Assembly: GCF_022437945.1 (NCBI RefSeq)
Contig: NZ_CP092535.1
Coordinates: forward strand, 1,736,001-1,800,000
Source: Nocardioides sp. TF02-7
GTDB taxonomy: Bacteria > Actinomycetota > Actinomycetes > Propionibacteriales > Nocardioidaceae
DNA length: 64,000 nt
Direction: 5' to 3'
The translations under genes and the position numbers were made by a program. The notes under the pieces were generated by a model. The model searched no databases. It was not told the origin of the DNA and saw only the letters and a program-made list of their open reading frames with translations. The stretch's first letter is position 1, and each line of letters opens with the position of its first letter. Below, piece by piece: positions 27,157 to 37,743 of the stretch.

Positions 27157-27934
27157 CTACGCGAGGTGGACGTGGATCCCACGCTCGCGCAGCTGCGCCA
27201 CCGCCTCGTCGGGCGCTGCGGCGTCCATGATCATCGTCCACGACTCCCCCCAGCGGCACCCACGCGGGCGCACGCTGCTCGAGCTTCGACGCGTCGGCCA
27301 GCAGCACGACCCGGTCGGCGACGGCGGAGGCTCGCTCCTTGACCCAGGTCTCGTCGACGGTCGGCTCCCCCAACCCGCGGACGGGGTCGACGGCGTCCGC
27401 GCCGAGGAAGGCCACGTCGAAGTGGTAGCGCTCCAGCACGAGCGCCGACAGCGGTCCGACCACACCATGGCTGCGCGGCTGGAGCCGACCGCCGACGATC
27501 AGCACGTCGAGGTCGTCGGCGGCCGAGAGGGCCAAGGCGGCCTCGAGACCCCGCGTCACCACGGTCAGCGGCCCGCGCGTCACGAGCAGCCGCGCCAGCG
27601 CGAGGCAGGTGGTGCCCGCGTCGAGGAACACGGTCCCCCCGGCCGGCACCAGGTCGACCGCCGCCGCGGCGATGGCCGACTTCTCCTTCAGGTTGAGCTG
27701 CTTGCTCTCGTCGAAGGGGCGCTCGTGGAAGACCTCGCGCACCAGCGCGCCGCCGTACGTCCGGGCCAGCCGGCCGTCGCGCTGCAGGATCGCGAGGTCG
27801 CGCCGTACGGTCGAGGCCGACACCCCGAGCCGTTCCGACAGCACGTCGACGCTGTCCTCACCCCCACGGACGAGGGCGACCATCGCATCGTGGCGCGCCT
27901 TGGTCGCGCGGCGCAGACCCGCTCCTTCGGACAC
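27157..27934 (-). CDS. DeoR-family regulator of the tetronate/threonate cluster, one frameshift
   Basis: GTG start at 27934. The N-terminal HTH is VDVLSERLGVSASTVRRDLAILQRDG, and the sugar-phosphate sensor domain has GTVFLDAGTTCLALA and FLGADAVDP. A one-base insertion in a C-run near 27249 displaces the end. The parallel remnant at 24928-25265 shows the correct end, LRERGIHVHLA. About 258 aa. Next on the same strand upstream are the pdxA-like and DUF1537 genes, so it probably controls them in answer to a phosphorylated intermediate. Confidence 0.88.
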
Positions 27935-27959
27935 CGGACTCCATCCCCGCCCCTGGTGG

Positions 27960-28997
27960 TCAGGAGCCGTACGTCGCCCGGATGTTATCGACGTACGGCG
28001 CGTAGTCCACCGCGGCCAGGTAGGCCGACAGCATGGTGCCGTGCCCGGCCTTGCCGGACCCCGCGATGTCGAAGGCGGTGCCGTGGTCGACCGACGTCCG
28101 CAGGATCGGCAGCCCGACGGTGACCGAGATGGTGCCGTCGAAGTCGAAGGTCTTGGCCGGGATGTGGCCCTGGTCGTGGAAGTGGGACAGGACCCCGTCG
28201 TAGCGGCCGACCAGGCCCTGGTGGAACACCGAGTCGGCGGGGACCGGCCCGACGACGTCGAGCCCCTCGGCCTGCGCTGCCTCGACGGCCGGGGTCAGGT
28301 GGACGATCTCGTCGTCGCCGAAGGCGCCGTTCTCACCGCCGTGCGGGTTGATGGCGGCAACGGCCAGGCGCGGGTTCTCCACGCCGAAGACCCGCAGCGC
28401 CGTGTGCGCCTTGTGGATCGACTCGCCGACCGACTCCTTGGTGATCTGGTCCAGGGCCTGACGCAACGACACGTGCCGGGTCGTGAAGAAGATCCGCAGG
28501 TGGTGGCCGTCCGCCGCGTCGTTGCGGACCACGAACATCGTGTCCTGCTTGGTGACGCCGGTGAGCGCGCCCAGCATCTCGGTGTGGCCGAGGTGCTCGG
28601 AGCCCGCGGCCCAGATCGCCTCCTTGTTGATCGGCCCGGTGACGATGCCGGCGACCTCGCGGTCCATGGCCGCCTGGGTGGCGACCTCGATGGACTTCAC
28701 CGCGGCGAGGCCGGCGCGCTTGTCGACCACTCCCCACTCCGGCAGGTCGTCGCCGAGGACGCCGGTGTCGTAGCAGTCGATGACACCCTCGGCCGGCTCG
28801 ACGTCGAAGCTGTCGACGACGCGGACCTCGACGTCGAGGCCCATCGCCTGCGCGCCGCGGCGCAGAGCGGCGGGGTCACCGACGGCGACTCCGTGGTGTC
28901 CGGCGGCCCCGGCCTGCTCGACGAGGGTCTTGGCGGTGATCTCGGGGCCGATGCCCACGGGGTCGCCGAGGGTCAGGGCGAGTACGTGTCGGGTCAT
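27960..28997 (-). CDS. PdxA2-like 4-phosphotetronate (threonate/erythronate) dehydrogenase
   Basis: 345 aa. PdxA features: LTLGDPVGIGPEI at the start, the GHTEMLG motif and metal-binding His in TRHVSLRQAL and SHFHDQGHI. In clusters with a DUF1537 kinase the PdxA2 enzyme oxidises and decarboxylates 4-phospho-D-threonate or -erythronate to dihydroxyacetone phosphate and CO2, and is not the pyridoxine enzyme. The kinase gene is directly upstream, supporting this role. Confidence 0.88.
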   Translation of the reverse strand: MTRHVLALTLGDPVGIGPEITAKTLVEQAGAAGHHGVAVGDPAALRRGAQAMGLDVEVRVVDSFDVEPAEGVIDCYDTGVLGDDLPEWGVVDKRAGLAAVKSIEVATQAAMDREVAGIVTGPINKEAIWAAGSEHLGHTEMLGALTGVTKQDTMFVVRNDAADGHHLRIFFTTRHVSLRQALDQITKESVGESIHKAHTALRVFGVENPRLAVAAINPHGGENGAFGDDEIVHLTPAVEAAQAEGLDVVGPVPADSVFHQGLVGRYDGVLSHFHDQGHIPAKTFDFDGTISVTVGLPILRTSVDHGTAFDIAGSGKAGHGTMLSAYLAAVDYAPYVDNIRATYGS

Positions 28998-29016
28998 GGT
29001 GCGCTCCTCAGAGGTA

Positions 29017-30337
29017 TCAGTGGTGTTCGCGGGACTCGACCGCGGTGACTTGTCGGCGGTGGGCCTCGACCTGGCTGCGCAGGTGGTCGAGGCACGCGAT
29101 CGTCGTACGCGCGTCCCCGACGAGGCCGCCCTTGGTGACGACCTGCAACCCGTCCCACGGACCCCCGACCAGGGATCCGGCGACGGCCAGCGGCACCACC
29201 TCGTCGGCGACCTCGAGCCCGTGCGAACCGAGCTCCGCGAGCAGGGCGGCGGTGACGTCGCCGCCGGTGGTGAAGACGCCGTCCACCGGGTGCGACTCCA
29301 ACGCGCGGCGAGCGGCGCGGGCGAGCGCGACCGGGATCTGGGTCGCCTCCTCCGGCGACGGGGACCAGAGGTCCGACTCCTCGAGGACGGTCGCCAGCAC
29401 GACGATGTCGTCCGCTCCGGCATCGTCGAGCGCCTCGTCGAGCAGGCGGGCGGTGGCGTCCACGTCGGGTACGGCGTGCTGGTCGACCGTGCGGAAGGGA
29501 CGGGCGGGGCGCTCGGCGACGAGCTGCCTCAGTTGCAGCCGGGTGAGCTCGGTGGCCGACCCCGAGAGGACGAGCAGCGGCGCACCAGGCACCTCGTCGG
29601 CCAGACCCATCGCCTTCGCGAGCGCCACCGACGCCGGTCCGGGGTCGCTGGTCGTCCACACGGTGTCGGTGCCGGCGGTCGCCGCGACCGCGGCCGTGGC
29701 GACGCGGTCGAGGTGCTCGGCGGTCATGGCGTCGACGACGACCACCTCCGCGTCCTCGTCGAGGTGATGTCGGACGAGCCGAGCGAGAGCGTCGGGTTCC
29801 CCGGTGACCTCGTCGAGCGTGATCGTCGCGACCTCGAGGCGGCCCCTGCTCGCGTAGCAGGTCGGCCACGTGCGACGTACGGACCGGCGTCCTCGCGTCA
29901 CGAGCGACCTCGGTGTCCTCGAGCCGGCGCCCGTCGAGCAGCTGCATCCCACCGACCGTCTGGCGGCCCGCCTCGGGGTGCGCCGGCGCGCAGAGCACCA
30001 CGGTCCGCGAGCCGGTCAGCTCTCCGACGCGCTCGATGATCTCGCGGGTCGTGGCGCCGACGTTGCCGCGCAGGGTGGTGTCGATGCGGTTGGCGACGAG
30101 CCGGGCGGGCCAGCCCGCCCTCACCACCCGGCCCACGCGCTCGCGGGCCGCGCCCGGGTCGAGGTGCCGGCTGTCGGTGGTGGCCACGACGACGTCGAAC
30201 CGCGACACCATCTCCGCCACCACCTCCGCGTGCTCGCCGGCGCTGGCGGTGACGGCGCGGAAGCCCGCTCGGGCGAAGCCGGCAGCAGCGGCGTTGGCCC
30301 CCGTCAGGTCGTCGGCGACGACGAGAACGGCGGCCAT
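29017..30337 (-). CDS. DUF1537 four-carbon acid sugar kinase, one frameshift
   Basis: The N-terminus VVADDLTGANAAAAGFARAG is the sugar-acid binding domain signature of DUF1537 (OtnK/DtnK/DenK family). After a shift near 29845 the frame continues with the nucleotide-binding C-terminal domain, containing GVFTTGGDVTAALL and the late QVVTKGGLVGD motif. About 440 aa. It phosphorylates D-threonate or D-erythronate at O4 for the PdxA2 enzyme. No otnI or otnC gene is near, which favours threonate or erythronate over the route needing an isomerase. Confidence 0.85.
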
Positions 30338-30338
30338 G

Positions 30339-31825
30339 TCAGAGCACGGCGCCGGCGATCAGGACCAGCGGCAGCGAGCCGAGCCAGACCGCGGTCGTGA
30401 TGCCGGACCAGCCACGGAGGGCCGCCGCACCCTCGAGGCCGGTGAAGCGCGTCACGACCCAGAAGTAGGAGTCGTTGAAGTAGCTGAACACCATCGAGCC
30501 GGCGCAGCAGGCCAGGGCGGCGGCAAGCGGGGGACAGCCCGAGGCCCGCGACCAGCGGTGCGCTCACGGAGGCCGCGGTGATCATGGCTACCGTGCCGGA
30601 GCCCTGGGCCACGCGGACGAGCGACGCGACCAGGAACGGGACGAGCACGCCCGGCATGCTGACGTCGGCGATCGCCTCGGCGAGCGCGTCACCGACGCCC
30701 GAGTCGCGGAGCACCTGGCCGAGAGCACCACCGGCGCCGGTGATCAGGATGATGAGCCCCGCCGAGGCAGCGGCGTCGGCCATCCAGCTGTGCACCTGCT
30801 TGCGGGGGGGTCCAGCGTGGGAGGAGGACGTAGACCGCGAGCACGACGCCGATGATGAGCGCGACGACCGGGTGGCCGATGAACGCCAGGACCTCGGCCC
30901 AGGTGGACGGCGTGTACTCGTCCTCCGGGCCCAGCGCGTCCTGGTTGTTGCGATCGATGGCCGCGCCCACGGTGTTGGCCACGATGAGGAGCAGCGGCAC
31001 GATCAACGGGAGGGACGCGACACCGACGGACACGGTGTGCGGCTTCCCGCCCGCCGGGGGATCGCCCAGCTGGTGAGCGGGAGCCTCGTCGACGGGGGCC
31101 CCGGCCGACTCCGGTCGGTCGACCGCGGTCGTCTCCGGACTCCCGGCGCGCTGTTCTCCGCCGACCGCGACCGTGCCGTAGACATCCTCCCGGACGCGCT
31201 CGTCGAGGTCACCCTCCAGCTTGGGGCCGATCCAGGCGGCGTAGAGGACCACGACCGGCAGCAGCAGGAGCGTGAAGACGAGGCCGGCGAGGATGAGCCC
31301 GCCGAGGTCCGCGCCCAGGATGCCGGCCACGCCGAGCGGGCCGGGCGTCGGCGGCACCAGGTGGTGCGTCAGCGTCATTCCGCAGCCGAGCGCCAGCGCG
31401 ATGGTGACGTAGCGACCCCGCAGTCGCCGGGCGATGGAGCGCGCGAGCGGGTTCATGATGACGTAGCCGGAGTCGCAGAACACCGGGATCGACACCACGG
31501 CACCGGTGCCGGCCATCGCCCAGTGCTCACGGCCCCGCCCGAGCACCCGGACGAAGGTCTTGGCCAGGGCGTCGGCGGCGCCGGAGACCTCGAGGATCTT
31601 GCCGATGGCGACGCCGAGCCCGATCACGATGCCGATCGACGCGAGCGTGTTGCCGAAGCCGGTCGTCATCGAGGTGATCGTCTCCAGCGCCGGCGACCCG
31701 GCGACGAAGCCGGTCACGAGAGCCGCGAGCAGCAGCGCCACGAACGCGTCGATGCGCGTGCGGAGCACCAGGAAGATGATCGTTCCGATGCCGAGGACGA
31801 GCGCGAGAAGTAGCTGTAGGTCCAC
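30339..31825 (-). CDS. GntP-family sugar acid:proton symporter, two frameshifts
   Basis: GTG start 31825 behind GGGAGG. Helices and motifs of the gluconate permease family are visible: TGFGNTLASIGIVIGLGVAIGKILEVSGAA, IPVFCDSGYVIMNPL, and the late GTVAMITAASV and NDSYFWVV blocks. Frames must be joined near 30808 (G-run) and 30528. About 495 aa. A cytoplasmic insert around residues 215-265 is longer than usual. It is the uptake system for the sugar acid handled by the kinase and dehydrogenase downstream. Confidence 0.85.
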
Positions 31826-31902
31826 CGGGCCTCCCAAGAGCAGGGCCCGTCGCTCGGGCCTCCATCCATCGTGGGAGTGATCGGGGTCACTGTCAAGAGT
31901 TC

Positions 31903-31921
31903 TGCGCAACTTAGTTGCGCA
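31903..31921. promoter_or_regulatory. Palindrome TGCGCAAC-TTA-GTTGCGCA, putative operator
   Basis: A perfect 8-3-8 palindrome about 80 bp upstream of the permease start, with an extra TGCGCA half-site at 31925-31930. It is in the right place for a repressor of the permease, kinase and dehydrogenase unit. DeoR control is likely but not shown. Confidence 0.65.
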
Positions 31922-31963
31922 TTTTGCGCAGTTAGACCGCGGAGGTGCGTGGGGAACGCACCG

Positions 31964-32098
31964 TCATAGGTCGCGGTGGACCTCGGCCGACATCGGGATC
32001 TTGGGGCTCCGCCGCACCAGGTTGACGACGGCGAGGGCGAGCCCACCCCAGATCACCAGCATCGCCACCACCATCATCACGATCGCCGCACCACTCAT
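31964..32098 (-). CDS. MetS-like small subunit of the NSS transporter
   Basis: 44 aa: one membrane helix (VMMVVAMLVIWGGLALAVVNL) after a short start and a charged tail. Size, sequence and location match the methionine/alanine-import small subunit MetS that pairs with MetP in corynebacteria. Its ATG overlaps the stop of the transporter gene. Confidence 0.85.
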   Translation of the reverse strand: MSGAAIVMMVVAMLVIWGGLALAVVNLVRRSPKIPMSAEVHRDL

Positions 32099-33640
32099 CA
32101 GCGCACCTCCTCGGTCTCGGAGTCGTCCACGGTCAGCGAGGTCTCTCGTCGCCACGGCACCAGGGGAGCGAGCACGGCGAAGACGATCACCGCGACCGCG
32201 GCGCCCCAGCCGAACGTGGCGAGCATCCAGCCCGGGAAGCCGCCGTACGGCTCCTCGATCGCATTGATCAGCTCGCGGATCAGCACGTAGGCCAGTGCGG
32301 CCGGGGCCACGATGCTGATGAGCACCTTCCACCAGGTGCCGATCGGCACCGAGCTGTCGACGTTGAGGTGGCTCGCCAGTGACGGCAGCGCCCGGACCAC
32401 CCAGGCCAGCACCAGCATGCTCACCACGGCGACGACCAGGATGCCGAACTGGTTCATGAAGTAGTCGAGGATGTCGAGCACGTGCAGGCCGGAGGTCATG
32501 CCGAAGAGCAGCAGGCTGATCGCCGCGGCCGGCACCGAGACCGCGAGCGTGGCGGCCAGCCTGGTCATCTCGAACTTGTCGCGCACCGCGGAGATGACGA
32601 CCTCGATCACGCTGACGAGGGACGTGAACCCGGCCAGGACCAGGGAGCCGAAGAACAACACGCCGATCAGGGCGCCGGCCGGTGCCTCGCTGATGATCGT
32701 CGGGAAGGCGATGAACGCCAGCCCCACGCCGCTGCCGGCGACCTCGTCCACCTGCGTGCCCGCGGCTTGGGCCATGAAGCCGAGGGCGGCGAAGACGCCG
32801 ATGCCTGCGAGCAGCTCGAAGCCGGAGTTGGAGAAGCCCACGACGAGACCGGAGCCGGGCATGTCGGTGCGCCGGTGCACGTACGAGGAGTACGTGATCA
32901 TGATGCCGAAGCCGATCGAGAGCGAGAAGAAGATCTGCCCGTACGCCGCCGCCCACACGCCCGGCTCGGCGAGCGCCCCCCAGTCCGGGCTGAACAACGC
33001 GTCGAGGCCGTCGGCGGCCCCCGGCAGGAACAGCGCCCGCACCACGAGGAACCCGAAGGCCAGCACGAGGATCGGGACGAAGACGACCGACGTGCCGCCG
33101 ATGCCCTTCTGGACGCCGAGCGCCATGACGACGATGAGCGCCAGCCAGACCAGCGCGAGCGGGACCATCACGCCGGCGACCGCGTCGAGCTGGACGCCGG
33201 CCTCACCGACCTGGAGGAACTCGCCGGTGAAGAACCCCTCGGGGTCGTCGCCCCATGCCTTGTCGACGGAGAACAGCGTGTAGCGCACCGCCCATGCCAG
33301 CACCGCGGCGTAGTAGACCGCGATGAAGAAGCAGATGCCCACCTGCCACCAGCCGAGCCCCTCCGTCCAGCGACTCTGGCGCGCGAAGGAGAGCGGCGCC
33401 GATCCGCGATTGCGGTGGCCGAGCGCGTAGTCGAGGAAGAGGAACGGGATCCCTGCGGTGAGAAGCGCCACGAGGTAGGGGCAGGATGAACGCCCCGCCG
33501 CCGTTCTCGTAGGCGATGTAGGGGAACCGCCAGATGTTGCCGAGCCCGACGGCCGATCCGATGGCCGCCAGGATGAAGACCCGGCGGGAGCTGAAGGCGC
33601 CGCGTCTGTGCGCAGGTGCCGTGGTGACGTCGTTGTCCAC
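32098..33640 (-). CDS. Sodium:neurotransmitter symporter family transporter (MetP-like), one frameshift
   Basis: GTG start 33640 behind AGGAGGG. The first helix carries [17 protein letters not shown], the unwound sodium and substrate site of LeuT-fold transporters. A shift near 33480 joins it to the rest. About 12 helices and 510 aa. With the MetS-like small gene it probably imports methionine or alanine with sodium. There is no catabolic partner nearby. Confidence 0.88.
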
Positions 33641-33760
33641 GAGGATCCCTCCTGCCTGAGAAGCTGATCGCCCGTCGACTCTAGTGCGATCCGGCCGCTG
33701 GACGCAGGGGCACACCCCCGGGAGCGCGTGAGGAACGGCGCCCGGCCCCCTGAGCCGGGA

Positions 33761-34769
33761 TCAAGCCGCCGTCATGCTGAGCGCGATGTCGACGATCATG
33801 TCCTCCTGCCCGCCCACCAGTCCGCGTCGACCGCACTCCATGAGGATCTCCCGTACGTCGACGTCGTACTGCTCGGCGGCGCGCTCGGCGTGCCGCAGGA
33901 ACGACGAGTAGACGCCGCCGTAGCCGAGGGTGAGCGTCTCGCGGTCGACCCGGACCGGGCGGTCCTGGAGCGGTCGGACGATGTCGTCGGCCGCGTCCTG
34001 CAGGGCGAAGAGGTCGCACCGGTGCTCGAACCCGGAGAGGTTCGCGACCGCGACGAACGCCTCGATCGGACAGTTGCCCGCGCCGGCGCCGTGGCCGGCC
34101 AGGGACGCGTCGACCCGACGTACGCCGTTCTCGACGGCAACCACGGAGTTGGCGACCGAGAGCGAGAGATTCTCGTGGGCGTGGATGCCGATCTCGGTGG
34201 CGTCGTCGAGGACGTCGCGGTAGGCGCGGACCCTGGCGGCGACGTCGTTCATCGTGAGTCGCCCGCCGGAGTCGGTGACGTAGACGCAGTGCGCGCCGTA
34301 GGACTCCATCAGCGTGGCCTGCTGGGCGAGCTGCTCGGGCTCGGCCATGTGGGGAGAGCATCAGGAACCCGGAGACGTCCATGCCGAGCTCGCGAGCGGC
34401 CGCGATGTGCTGGGCGGAGATGTCGGCCTCGGTGCAGTGGGTGGCGACCCGGACCGACCGGACGCCGAGGTCGTAGGCGGTCTCGAGCTCGCGGATCGTG
34501 CCCACACCGGGCAGCAGCAGCGTGGTCAGCCGGGCGTTCTCGATGACCTCGGCTGCGGCCTCGATCCAGGCCCAGTCGCTGTGCGACCCGGGACCGTAGT
34601 TCACGGAGCCACCGGCCAGCCCGTCCCCGTGGGCGACCTCGATGGCGTCGACGCCCGCGGCGTCGAGGGCGGCCACGATGCGCTTCACGTCGGCGGGGTC
34701 CATGCGGTGCCGGACCGCGTGCATGCCGTCGCGCAGCGTGACGTCCTGGACGAAGACCGGGATGCTCAT
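33761..34769 (-). CDS. 4-hydroxy-2-oxovalerate aldolase, one frameshift
   Basis: The frame begins [17 protein letters not shown], the metal and base site of the DmpG/HsaF/MhpE family, and after a shift near 34350 goes on with [15 protein letters not shown] (metal His pair) and a C-terminal [13 protein letters not shown] dimer motif. About 335 aa. It splits 4-hydroxy-2-oxoacids to pyruvate and an aldehyde, which is channelled to the acylating dehydrogenase encoded by the gene that overlaps it. Confidence 0.9.
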
Positions 34770-35719
34770 GCGGTGGCCTCCTGGCCTCGGGACGCGGCGA
34801 TGCGTTCGGCGACCTGGAGGGCGGCCGAGGTCATGATGTCCAGGTTGCCGGCGTACGCCGGGAGGTAGTGTGCGGCGCCCTCGACCTCGAGGAAGACCGA
34901 GACCTGGTGCGTGGGTCGGGCATCGCCGTCGACCAGCAGGGTCTCCACCGGCTGGTCCTCGGGGATCTCGGCGACCTGGACCCGCTGCTTGAGCCGGTAC
35001 CCGGGCACGTAGGCGGCCACGTCGGCCACCATCTTCTCCACCGAGACGCGGATCTGCTCGTGAGCGTCCTCCTCCGGCGCGGTCACCAGGCAGAAGACGG
35101 TGTCCCGCATGATCAGCGGCGGCTCGGCGGGGTTGAGGATGATCACCGCCTTGCCACGTCTGGCGCCGCCGACCTCCACGATGGCCCGCGACGTCGTCTC
35201 GGTGAACTCGTCGATGTTCGCCCGGGTCCCTGGACCGGCCGAGCGCGACGAGATCGAGGCGACGATCTCGGCGTACGCCACCGGCACCACCCGCGCCACC
35301 GCCGCGACCACGGGGATCGTGGCCTGGCCGCCGCAGGTCACCATGTTGACGTTCGGCGCCTCCAGGTGCGCGTCGAGATTGACCGCGGGCACGACGTACG
35401 GCCCGATCGCGGCGGGCGTCAGGTCGATCAACCGCTTGCCGAACGGTGCCAGCCGCGAGCTGTTGGCCAGGTGCGCCCCGGCGGAGGTGGCATCGAAGAC
35501 GATCCCGATGTCCTCGAAGCCCTCCATCGCGACGAGTCCGTCGACGCCCTCGGCGATCGAGGGAACACCCAGCCGGGCCGCGCGGGCGAGCCCGTCGGAG
35601 TCCGGGTCGATCCCGACCATCGCGCCCATCTCCACGTGGCGGGCGGTGCGGAGCACCTTGATCATCAGGTCGGTGCCGATGTTGCCCGACCCGATGATCG
35701 CGACCTTCGTCCTGCTCAT
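34766..35719 (-). CDS. Acylating acetaldehyde/propanal dehydrogenase
   Basis: 317 aa. Rossmann motif [12 protein letters not shown] at the start and the catalytic Cys in [14 protein letters not shown]. It forms a complex with the aldolase and turns the aldehyde into acyl-CoA with NAD. Its stop overlaps the aldolase start (ATGA) and its start overlaps the hydratase stop. Confidence 0.93.
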   Translation of the reverse strand: MSRTKVAIIGSGNIGTDLMIKVLRTARHVEMGAMVGIDPDSDGLARAARLGVPSIAEGVDGLVAMEGFEDIGIVFDATSAGAHLANSSRLAPFGKRLIDLTPAAIGPYVVPAVNLDAHLEAPNVNMVTCGGQATIPVVAAVARVVPVAYAEIVASISSRSAGPGTRANIDEFTETTSRAIVEVGGARRGKAVIILNPAEPPLIMRDTVFCLVTAPEEDAHEQIRVSVEKMVADVAAYVPGYRLKQRVQVAEIPEDQPVETLLVDGDARPTHQVSVFLEVEGAAHYLPAYAGNLDIMTSAALQVAERIAASRGQEATA

Positions 35720-36567
35720 CCGAGTCCCTCCTCGTCGGTGAACCGGGCGGTCACGGTGCCGAGCCCGGAGATGGTGGCGCTCACGACGGCGCCAGGGTGG
35801 ACCGGGCGCATGGGCCCGAGGGCGCCGGACAGCACCACCTGGCCGGCACGAAGTGGCTCGCCGAACCGGCGCGCCTGGTGGGCAAGCCACGCGACGGCGC
35901 GGAGCGGGTCGCCGAGGCACGCCGCGCCGTTGCCGGTGGAAGCCTCTTCGCCGTCGATGGTCATCGTCATGTCGACCGCGACCGGCTCCACGTCGGCGAG
36001 CGTGAGGCGCTCGTCGCCCAGCACGTAGAGACCGGCGGACGCGTTGTCGGCGACGGTGTCGCCGAAGCTGATGTCCCAGCCCGCGATCCGGCTGTCGACG
36101 ATCTCCAGCGACGCCACGACCTCCCCGACGGCGCCGCGGACCTGCGCGTCGTCGAGCGGGCCGTCGGCGAGGTCCTCGGACAACAGGAACGCGACCTCGG
36201 CCTCCGCCCGGGGCTGGATCAGCCGGCCGATCGGGATCGTCGCGCCGTCTGCGTATCCCATGTCGTCGAAGAGCACCCCGAAGTCGGGCTGGTCCACGCC
36301 GAGCTGGGCCTGCACGGCCGCGGAGGTGGCGCCGATCTTCCGGCCCACCACGCGAGCACCGCGCGCCAGTCGGGCTTCGTTGAACCGCTGCTGCACGAGA
36401 TAGGCGGCGGCCACGTCGTCGGCGCCGATCAGGTCGCGCACCGGCGCACAGGGCCGGCCGGTCAGGTGCGCCGCCAGCAGACGGTCGCCGGCCGCGACCA
36501 CCGCGGCGGGCGCCACGCCCGTGGTCGGCGGCGCCTGCCCGGCCGACGCGACGTCGTACTCCGCCAT
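35716..36567 (-). CDS. 2-oxopent-4-dienoate hydratase (HsaE/MhpD family)
   Basis: 283 aa from ATG 36567. The metal ligands are seen in [15 protein letters not shown] and in SLEIVDSRI, and the Lys in [10 protein letters not shown], as in FAA hydrolase-like hydratases. It adds water to the dienoate from a ring meta-cleavage hydrolase. The three genes together form the lower meta-cleavage pathway. The ring dioxygenase and hydrolase are not in this window. Confidence 0.92.
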   Translation of the reverse strand: MAEYDVASAGQAPPTTGVAPAAVVAAGDRLLAAHLTGRPCAPVRDLIGADDVAAAYLVQQRFNEARLARGARVVGRKIGATSAAVQAQLGVDQPDFGVLFDDMGYADGATIPIGRLIQPRAEAEVAFLLSEDLADGPLDDAQVRGAVGEVVASLEIVDSRIAGWDISFGDTVADNASAGLYVLGDERLTLADVEPVAVDMTMTIDGEEASTGNGAACLGDPLRAVAWLAHQARRFGEPLRAGQVVLSGALGPMRPVHPGAVVSATISGLGTVTARFTDEEGLG

Positions 36568-36667
36568 CACTCGCCTCCTCGATCTCTGGGAGAGCAGCGT
36601 GCGTCGGCCGACCGCGGACCGACCAGCGCGACGTCTCGCTCAGCGATACGGTGGAGCGGGAGGTGCG

Positions 36668-37438
36668 ATGTCGGACGACCAGGGCCTGGACACGGTGCTC
36701 GGCAAGGCGATGCGGATCCTCCACGCGTTCGCTCCCGACGACCACGAGGTCACGCTCGCCGAGCTGGTGCGGCGCAGCGGCCTGCACAAGGCCACGACCC
36801 ACCGCCTGGCGGGCGAGCTGGTGCGGCACCGGCTGCTCGACCGCACCGAGGGTGGCTACCGGCTCAGCGGCGGGCTGTTCGAGCTCGGCATGCGCGCGTC
36901 GGTCGAGCGCAGCCTGCTCGAGCTCGCGATGCCGTTCCTCCAGGATCTCTACGAGCGCACCCACGAGACGGTTCACCTCGGCGTCCGCGAGGGTCACCAC
37001 GTGGTCTACGTCGCCAAGATCGGCGGCCACCGCCAGGCCCGGGCTCCCTCGCGCACCGGGGGTCGGATGTCGCTCCACTGCACCGGGATCGGCAAGGCGC
37101 TGCTCGCCCACTCCAACCCCCGGCTCCGGGCCGAGGTCCTGGCCGGTCCGCTGCCGCGGCGTACGCCGCACACGATCGTCGCCCCCGGCCTGCTGGAGCG
37201 CCAGCTGCGCGCCGCCGTCGAGGAAGGGGTCGCGTTCGAGCGCGAAGAGTCCGCCCTCGGCATCGCCTGCGTCGCCGCGCCCGTGCTGCTCGACGGACAC
37301 GAGCTCGCCGCCGCCATCAGCGTCACCGGCCCGACGACGAGGTTCCGGCCCGAGCAGCACGCCGCGGCCGTCCGCGCCGCCGCGGCCGGCCTCGCCAGCA
37401 CGATCGAGCGGAGGCGGGCGGTGAGCGGGGGCAGCTGA
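36668..37438 (+). CDS. IclR-family regulator
   Basis: 256 aa. Winged [30 protein letters not shown] at residues about 26-55, then the GAF-like ligand domain with [15 protein letters not shown] and the late [29 protein letters not shown]. It is divergent from the hydratase, aldolase and dehydrogenase operon, so it is the likely regulator responding to an aromatic acid. MhpR and PcaR are family relatives. Confidence 0.9.
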   Translation: MSDDQGLDTVLGKAMRILHAFAPDDHEVTLAELVRRSGLHKATTHRLAGELVRHRLLDRTEGGYRLSGGLFELGMRASVERSLLELAMPFLQDLYERTHETVHLGVREGHHVVYVAKIGGHRQARAPSRTGGRMSLHCTGIGKALLAHSNPRLRAEVLAGPLPRRTPHTIVAPGLLERQLRAAVEEGVAFEREESALGIACVAAPVLLDGHELAAAISVTGPTTRFRPEQHAAAVRAAAAGLASTIERRRAVSGGS

Positions 37439-37572
37439 GCTCGCCCAGGTGTGCGTCGGAGTCGCGGCGACGTCGAGGACTCCGGGGAGGCGAGCCCCCG
37501 GACCCTTCGATCTCGGTCGACAGGGGGTCGACCCTCGCCGGGCACGTTGTCGCGCCGTCCCCGGACGCCACA

Positions 37573-37601
37573 GAGCCCCGACCCTCTCGGGCCGGGGGCT
37601 C
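37573..37601. terminator. Stem-loop at the left end, old tRNA-Leu terminator
   Basis: GAGCCCC pairs with GGGGCTC around a CTCT-type loop. It is the counterpart of the stem-loop at 49825-49856. The tRNA gene it served now ends at 49894, so this copy is orphaned on the chromosomal side of the left repeat. Confidence 0.6.
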
Positions 37602-37640
37602 CGTGGTGCTTCTGTCGGTCAGCGGTCTCCCGCCACCACG

Positions 37641-37696
37641 TGCGCGAGGGGGGAGTTGAACCCCCACGCCCTCTCGGGCACACGGACCTGAACCGT
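37641..37696 (-). repeat. Left attachment repeat (3' end of tRNA-Leu)
   Basis: 56 bp identical to 49894-49949 except for one base (CTCT versus CTTT in the variable arm). It holds the variable arm, T arm and acceptor end of tRNA-Leu but not its 5' half. This is the chromosomal 3' end left behind by integration. Confidence 0.9.
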
Positions 37697-37743
37697 CTCG
37701 GGCCTTGGCTGCGCTAGTTCCGCTACGTGTCGCTCACTTGCTC

